The translations under genes were made by a program, and so were the position numbers. A DNA stretch of 64,000 bases from Antedon mediterranea (taxonomy: Eukaryota > Echinodermata > Crinoidea > Comatulida > Antedonidae). The DNA is taken from NCBI RefSeq assembly GCF_964355755.1, contig NC_092679.1, forward strand, positions 990,001 to 1,054,000, written 5' to 3'. The notes under the pieces were generated by a model, which made no database searches, was not told the origin of the DNA, and saw only the letters and a list, made by a program, of their open reading frames with translations. Within the stretch, counting starts at the first letter, position 1. The number at the start of each line of letters is the position of its first letter. Positions 52,601 to 61,600 of the stretch are shown in pieces.

Positions 52601-55600
52601 TATGACATCATCATGTCCATATATGGGCACATTACATTTTGTTGCCACATAAAGTTTGACAGTGTAGACAGAGCTTTAGATTATCATTCAGGATAGCAAT
52701 ATTGGTGGTTTTACCTAATGTTACATTAAGTATGTTATTAAACATCTACATACAATTAATGTACTACAAATTTAGCATGATAAATATCAAAGTGTAAAAA
52801 TATGACTAGTAATACTCCTATCAAAGGATATGATTGGTTGATCAATTTATTTTATAAAATAAAAATTCAATCAAATAAAACAATACAAAACAGAAAATCA
52901 CACTAAAATAGGATTTTCTTCCATTTTTAGTAAAGAGATTTGAAGATTGAGATACGAACATAAATGCTGGATATACTTAGACAACAAATAAGTAAAATTA
53001 ACGGGCATGGAATATTAAATTAATTAATATAACAATCTTGTAAAAATATTAGAGAATTTGACTTTGGGTGAAAACTTAAGACAGCGCGAGTTTCAGTCGG
53101 TAAACCGTGACAAATCTATTTTATCACACATCCTGTTAATTACCTAGTCGATGTCCATCCGCTGTTACCGTAATCGGTTGAATGTGAGTTGGCTTAAAGC
53201 ACGCTAAAAAGAACGTAGGTATCTATGCTTTAATTAACTCTTGGGTTTGAGCCGAGAGCACAGTTTGTAGATGATATTTGATAAATTAGTTGTGTTATTG
53301 CTAACAGTGGGGTTCTATTTGTTAACAATGTTAAACAGTGACTATAGTGTTTGATTCACTGATAAGCTACAGTGCTGATGATAGTGTTGAAATGAAGTTA
53401 ACGCTACACAGAACTGTGTGCCTGGAATACACGGCAAATATGCTATTGCCATTATGGTTTTCTGTCAGAATGGGCAGTCTGCATGCCGGCATCAAATAGA
53501 CCTTCTCAACACCTAGTAATACTACTAGGAATATTCCCCACAATCTTTGAAAAATGTTTTCATCTGGTATATTATATTACAGATTCCTCTGAATGTTAGA
53601 CAGGCAAGCTGATGTATCCCTGTCTGCTGTGACATCTCTGCGGTCATGTCTCCGTGGTCAAATGTATAATGCCTTCATAGGCATCTATTTGCCAGCAATT
53701 TGCCTGGACGACTATGAGATTATTTTTTTTTTATATATTTAGGGAAAAAGCAAAGGTTAACCATAAGCGAATTCATTCACTATCCTTCTTAACGGTGGCA
53801 ATCCTGTTCACAAGACAAACATATACACAATATGCTTATTACAAATCTTTGGAAATGGAGTTGTAATTTGTCTTTAGAAAAAATCCTGACATATGACAGG
53901 ACTTGAACCCAAGACTCTTGGATTGGTAGCCAAGCATCAGAATCACCAAGCCACACCAACAAGATAATAATGTATGCAGTAATGATAGACTTACCTGAGC
54001 TGTCTCACTATCAGAAGCTATCATACGCATGTAGCTGATATTAACGAGGTCTAAGCCGCTGCACACTGTTATTGTCCTGTTGTTCAGATCTCCTTTGTTG
54101 TCGATGATCTTCTGAAGTTTTTCAAAATAAATCGGATCTTTCATGTCCTACAAGAAAATATGGTAGTGATATGCTCAAATATGGTAGTGATATGCTCAAA
54201 TATGTTAGTGATATGACATCATCATGTCTATATAATGAGCACATCACATTTTTTATCACTGCCATAAAGTTTGATAGTGTAGACAGAGCTTTTAATAATA
54301 GTTTTTCTCCAAAATGGGGCAAGTTTGAAAGTATAAAATTCTGGATAAAGACAGTTAAAAATATAAGAATATGTGAAAGTAGCATGGAAAGTATTTGCCT
54401 AAGAATAAATTGTCTGTCATTTTGACTGGGCTGAAGATGAGTGTAGAATGTTGCATCATGAAGAGTATAATGACAATAACTGTTGTTGGCATGTGTCAAT
54501 GTTATCACATTAAGATATCAAAACTCTTATAATGTTAAGGTGACGAGCAATTCCCATAAATGATTCCAATTTAATGCTTGGTCTGTGCCAGCATTTAAAG
54601 TACAGCATAAAATAACATAGGTTTTAATAGACTGTAAAGTTTGTAGTTAATTGTGTATGGGTAAAACTACACGGTCAATCTTGGTTCCGACTTGAACGCA
54701 ACAACGTAGGTGATACGCATGTGAGTTGACCAATCACAAGAGCCAGTTTGGTTAATCTAGTACATTTACTTAAAATAGTTATTGTAGTACTGTAGTGAAA
54801 TACATATTTAACAATAATTACTGTATATCAAATATATTTTATATTTAGCAAGCATTGCCTATACAGTAGCTATTATTATTGTTAATGTTATAAATGACAT
54901 TTTTTAAAATATACTTTCTTTTAATAATTTATGTTGCAATATACTGTATGAAGCATCTCATGCCTTGGGTTCCAATATGTAATTAACGTTTGGTTGCAAT
55001 CTCGAGGCCTTGGAGGTAAAATTAATGAAGATGAATTTATAAAAGGTTAACACGGAAAGGGTAAAAGTTGGTAGGTGTCTACAGCTGCTCTACAATGCAC
55101 TTTTTAGTGTATTATAATAGCCATAAACCTAAATCTTTATCCTCTATCTTTCTAAACCGCATGACCTGGTTCAAGCTGGGGAACCTACTGTATTATATTA
55201 CTTTTTTTCTGGTGAAAAATGCATATTTTTAACCAATTTAAAAAACATGTTTATTATGAGATTTATAAAGAATTTAAAGTAATAATTCTAGTAACCATCC
55301 TTTAATTAATTGTTACCATACTAACTAGATTAAGAGTAGAGTTAAGTGGCATTTCAAGAACTCTGTCTTTCTTTCTGATTAAATTATTTTATTTAGAGTT
55401 CAAAAGAGTACCCTTCAATACAATGTTATACGACTGCATAGAAACTTGTCTTAAATATTGCAAATTAGCGATTAGAGAAGATAACAATATAACCACACTT
55501 GATTTGAACAAATAACGCTACAGATCTTAATGCACTTCTTAAGATATGCAAAGAGCTAATTGTCAATCATGCAACCATGCTATAGCAATTGTCCCAACAA

Positions 55601-58600
55601 TCATATCTTTTTAGCAGTTTAATGTAAATTCTGTATAAGCTATAAGGGTGAAGTATGATATTCCTTTTCATCCCATTGGGACATGGGCCGCCACTGTTTC
55701 CGTAATAAACCCCTACTTTAATTGCACACAAGCCAGAAACCCTATCGTAGAAGACTTGTTCTACCACCAAAACTATGATAAAAGAGAGCGCCCTCAACCC
55801 GTGTCGATGCTGTGTCTTAAACTGAATGCTTTGAAAAATGTGAACAAATTTAACCAGGTCTCTTATCTTGTTTTTAAATCTTAAAAAAACCATTTTGATA
55901 ACAATGAATGAATTGAGTTTTTATTTATTATATTACTGAATAATATTTTAATGGTGACCATTTTAAATTCCAGCTCTGTTGCCTAGTTGACACTCTAGTA
56001 GTTTAATAGTATCTCTACTATGGTGTTATATCTGCAGTATAATGGTAGATCATCTTTACAGCATTAGTATTCACATTGTAACTTAATAATTGCATTCTAA
56101 TCATTATTTGACCACAGCACCATTATATCTGTTTGAAGGTTAAGATGATGAACTTAGTGAAGATACTTAACCTTTGTTTACAAAGCTAATTGGTATGTTA
56201 AATATAGATTCAATTGCATCTACTTACTCTGACACTGGCTCCCTTCCTGATGTCATTCACTTGCGAGAGATCTAGGACCTGTCCTTCCTGTCAATCAAAA
56301 ACAAATATATTTATTATTTTGTAGTTACGGTAGTTCAGACTGGTAGGTTGGAAACCATAAACCCACTGACTTTATTCCAGTCAATTTGACTGTTTTTTTT
56401 GCTTTAAATTACATTTTTTTAAGATAATCTTCTTTTTTTTTCGATCCAATTTTTGGTCAATTGAATAACTATTATGTGATATTAAAATGGCATATTCAAC
56501 AAAAAAATGTAAAAAAATAGTTATTTTCAGGGGGACAATATATCTTTAACACGGTATGTTTTCTAACTCATTTTTTCATGCATCCATGGATCAGAGTTTA
56601 GGTAAACATGTGATTTAATTAATGAAATATTAATTGTGTAAATTGAGTTAACATAGCGATAAAATCAATAGGTACAATTTCCTATAATCGACTTAAATTC
56701 TTGAAAAATCAATTAAATAATTCTTCATGTCGTGTGTGAGCATTCAAGTGAATAGACACCAGACCCGGTAAAAACGTACTGTATAATTATTAGTTTTCAT
56801 TCTGTTGTTGTTAGGTCTTCTAATAAACATTACAACCCAATCATTGTACTAATGACTCTCCTTTCTGAATTCTATTAATTATTAATCAATTAATAACCTG
56901 TTCATAAAACAAAGATTGTTCAATGCCTTTAAATAAAGTTAATTAATCATATATAAGCTATTTTATAATCCCATGACCGGATAATCCCATATTTGTGTAA
57001 TCCCACTCTATTTAGGCTAAATCCAGACATGTAAATCCATTGTTATTGTAATCCTAGTAGTATAATCCCATTACCTACTTTTCGCCGAAATCTATAAACA
57101 GGCCCCCCTGAGACGATTCTTTAAAATTAATTGATTATTGTATTCTAACACAGCAGGTGAAAGAAGATCCGTTACTACATCAAGTTTGGTAAATATAAGA
57201 ACTAGGTCATATCATAAAGGTCAAACGCTACCGCCAGAATGGTGCATATTACTATGGATTATCAGTGTTTTTGCTTATAAAACCAAAGAATATATTTTAG
57301 AAAAATGAGTAATCCATGGTTTGTAAAGGCCAATTTACGAGCGACAACGGTAATAAAAATATAGAATCTATGTTATTCCTTATGATCATTTACACACAAC
57401 GCGGAGCGGACGGGCGGTTTCTGCTCAGGATAGATACAGATTGTACGTGGGACAAGCTACGCTTTTTACGCTTACCGTTACTGCTCGTTCTTAACAGTAA
57501 TGTTTCAAACTTTTTGTGATGGTTACACTAATTTAAAGCTGCACCACCGGTAGTGTTTTCATGATAAAAATGTTATGCTAACGTAATGTTTTTTTGCTCT
57601 TAAAACAGTTAACGGTTTAGAATCTACAAGTTTTGTTTACCTTTCCCTCGCTTTTCCAGTAAATGAAGAAGCCATACTCGTCCACCTTGTACATACATTT
57701 TGTCTCAGTTATTCCGGTATCCTACAAAATCAAAAACATATAAATTAAGAAGGTATGTTGAACACAATTATCAAAAATTTACCATCATTACGGAATTTAA
57801 TTAATATTTGTTTGTTATATTTTAACTGTAAAGCTCTGTCTCTCTGATATGCCCAAACATGGTAGTGATATGCCCAAATATGGTAGTGACATAAAGTTTG
57901 ATAGTGTAGACAGAGCTTTACTGATGTAAGTGCAGTCCCTTATCATTAATCAAAATTTATCTAATAGCATTATTCGTCTTTATTTCGTATTATACGGATC
58001 TCTCTCAACATTTACAAACCTAATAACCATTAGGAATCATGATGGATGAAACTGGGCTAACGAAGAAAAACGATTTACCACAAACTGACTGGAACGTCGC
58101 ATTGTAAATAATAAAGTATAATAATATAAGAACTGGTATTAAGATTATACAGTGGATGGCAAGCTGATTGTATCACAAACTGACTGGAACGTCGCATTGT
58201 AAATAATAAAGTATAATAATATAAGAACTGATATTAAGATTATACAGTATAATTTTTTACTATATTTCCTAATTTTATTTATTTATTTTGTTTTTAAATA
58301 TTATTTTTTGATGCGTTCAACTTAACTCGGTCGGTCTGTAATCTGATCCAACTGCTGTTACAATTAATGGTTTCTAACTTGAACGCTTCATTTGTATAAT
58401 CATTTTCGTATATTTATCTTTAATTATTTTGATAATTTATCTCCCGTGTGCTCGTCTGGGTATCCAAACTAAATTCCGTTCTGATGATTAACGAAGGTGA
58501 CCATATCCTAAAGTTTTCAACTTATTTGGTCACCTTCCACACTCATCATACTTTTTTTAATATCTAAATATTTAAGTAAAATGTATATTGATGTGTGTGG

Positions 58601-61600
58601 AAAAGAATTAATAAACAAACAAACAGTGGATGGCAAGCTGTATTATTTGATCAATAATGATTATTGAGCAAGTACACGACGTCCCTGAGACTTAATAAAG
58701 TGACTACTCAAACCAAAAGTGGCAAACTGGTAGTATAAAGCACTGTTCACCTGCATAAACAAACAATGGCCTAATTCTCTCAGAAAAGAGTACTTAATGA
58801 TTATAAATCAATTGAATCAGTTAATGGTACAAACACACAACCATCATCATTTCTCTTTTAGTTGTAGTGCTCTCTGTAGAGAGAAAGATCATTGCCACTT
58901 TATGTAACTAATGTAAGGGCTTATGGCGCAGTGTGTTGGATGTAGGATACTGATCATGGTTCGAATCCAACTTAGGCAAGAAACTTTACTTACATTTGCC
59001 TTTCTCCACCCAGGTGTATAAAATCGTTAGATCAAGACACAAATTATGGGTGTATGTTTCCATATTTGTTTGATCCAAAAAATGACCGGGGTAATAATGT
59101 GCAATGTAAAGTGCCTTTGTTTGAGCATGATTGTTAATTAACAACAAAAGGGTGCTATAGAAATGTGGTAATTATTATTAACTTATACCCACAATAGGCA
59201 TGGAATAACTTAAATATATTTTGAAATTGATGTTACAAGATAAATTCTGCTTCAATTCTGTGGAAAATGGTGATGATAATGATAATGACTATGATGATGA
59301 TAATGATGAAGATAATGATGATAATTATCCTAATGTCATCAGCAATAATTAATAGATGTTAAATAATAGTCAATAATATATTGCCAAGGTGATTACATTC
59401 ATCAACCTACACAGACTTTGATCTTATAATAAATATATTGAAAATAAAAACTTAATTACAATGTCATACTTTTAATCCTGACATGACTTAATCAGTTTTG
59501 TCTGCCTTATTACTTTTATTGAATCTTAATTTTAATAATTACCAATCATTTTTAATCATAATAATCCAAACAAACAGAATTTGACTTACCATTATATTTT
59601 CTATTATAATTTATTCACATTTCTTTAATCTAAATTAAAATTTGATGAGTATTAAATTCAACCAGTATTGCTATAGCCATCAATTAATTTCAGGAATACT
59701 GTAGAAATTTTAATTCAAGAATAAATTATTATTTTACTGGTATCAAATGAGTCAGACGTACAAGTACTGTATTTGCAAAGTATTATATTATGAAAGAAGA
59801 TTACTTCTACTACTACTAATCTATTACTACAATAATAATTATTCTATTACTGCAGTTACTGCAGTAACTATATTTTATTTATGGCAACATTGATGTATGA
59901 TGTTTATGAGGCAGTCACTAATGAGTGCACAGAATTATTACCCAAAAGCTAGTTAAATAATTGTAGAAACAGGTTAAAGAGTATTCTATTGTGAATTCAA
60001 CAATATATTTTTGGGCAATAAATCTCTGATTGTAAGGATTTCTACATGCTAATAATAATGGCTCCACACTCCCCCCCCCCCTCCACCATTTTGGCCTCCC
60101 ACATGCTAACTGCTGCCCAAGGAAGTATGCAAGAATTGTCAACCAACAACACTTAAAGTTTAAAGAAGGATTTATTACTCACGCATCTTAAAATTCATTA
60201 ATCTATACAGTAACATATCAGTAATGTTTTTCTCCAGAGTCTAAAATTAATAACATCAAGAAGAAGAATATTGTTACTTTACCATAGGGATTGTGGGTTT
60301 GTATTATTTCCCATGAGACTTAGAAACATTATAACTAGGAACTCAGAATAAGGTAATGAATACAATAAATTAAATTTATACTAGTTACTTATTCAATGTT
60401 AATGTTATAGTTACTGTATGGGTACATTTTGTATTTTGTTTGTCTTTACTATTTGTTTCAAGATTTAGAAAAATGTTAAGACTCCTCCAGCTTAAAATAA
60501 TATTACAAAATATGATTATGTAATCATGGACCTATAAGTTAGATAGGTTCACCATGATGTAATTATACCCACTGGTCTTAAATTGATGGTATTTAGGTAA
60601 ACAGCATGAGATTAGTAGATAATCAGTCATAGCAATTAACATAAGGTTGATTTATGACTGTTGCCTGTTATGTGATACAGTAGGGTATCATTAATGATTC
60701 ACCTGAAATAATCTGAAGGTATTCACAAATATATTACTGACAAATGTTTACTGGTTAAGGTCAAGGCAATCCAACAAAAGTACACTGAGCTCGCCTTACC
60801 ACAATAAAATATCGTAACAGTCCTTTGATCTTATGTCTGGCTGCGACAAACACCAACAGTACTGTACTATGTACATATTCTCTGCGGTGTGCGGTGTCTG
60901 TTAAGGGGCGTGGAACTGATCATGTCGCAGCCACAGATAAACCATTTAATCTCTGGAGCTCAGCTACCTGTTGTTAGATTGCTTTGCATACCTGTCCCAC
61001 GTGTCCCCATCTTCCTCCCCTCCTCACGAAACCTCATTAGAAAAGAATGGTGCTCTAATGGGCTAACAGACAATTTTCTATTGTAAGATTTGATTTTTTA
61101 CTAGTGTTGAATGAAATCATGTTTGATTATTACATCATGACTGTTTAGAAAAACATTTCTATAGACAAACAAAATAAAATTTATCTGATACTAGTAATAA
61201 AGTTTTGCGATTATTAACATATTTACAATGCAATATTTACAGTTTACTGGAGATGAATAACACCATATTAAATTTATAATAAACGTTAATATAGTCACAT
61301 TGAATTGATCATTGAGGCATTTATCATGCAATATGTCATTTATAATTAATGTTTGCTGTTTAATTAATAATACTGGTGGTATGTTTATTTTGTTGATATT
61401 GCTGGAAATCATTACCAATTAATTGTTTGTTTGTTTTATCTTTATACTGGGTGACCTCTTCAGTCAAAGACTGATCTCCCAGAGGGCCCAGTTGGTGATC
61501 AGTGGCTGTGATGTACTAATACACCGGGGTAACCCCCTACTCGTCTCGAAAGATGTACTAGGTTCTTTCAAGTGCACACGAGCAAGTTGTGTACATTGGA

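Noticed and set aside
55567-55893. Open frames of 78-108 codons on both strands
   Set aside because: They overlap a diverged SINE fragment and show no conserved protein motif.
58914-58985. tRNA gene
   Set aside because: The head has A and B boxes, but the acceptor stem does not pair and a SINE body and tail follow.
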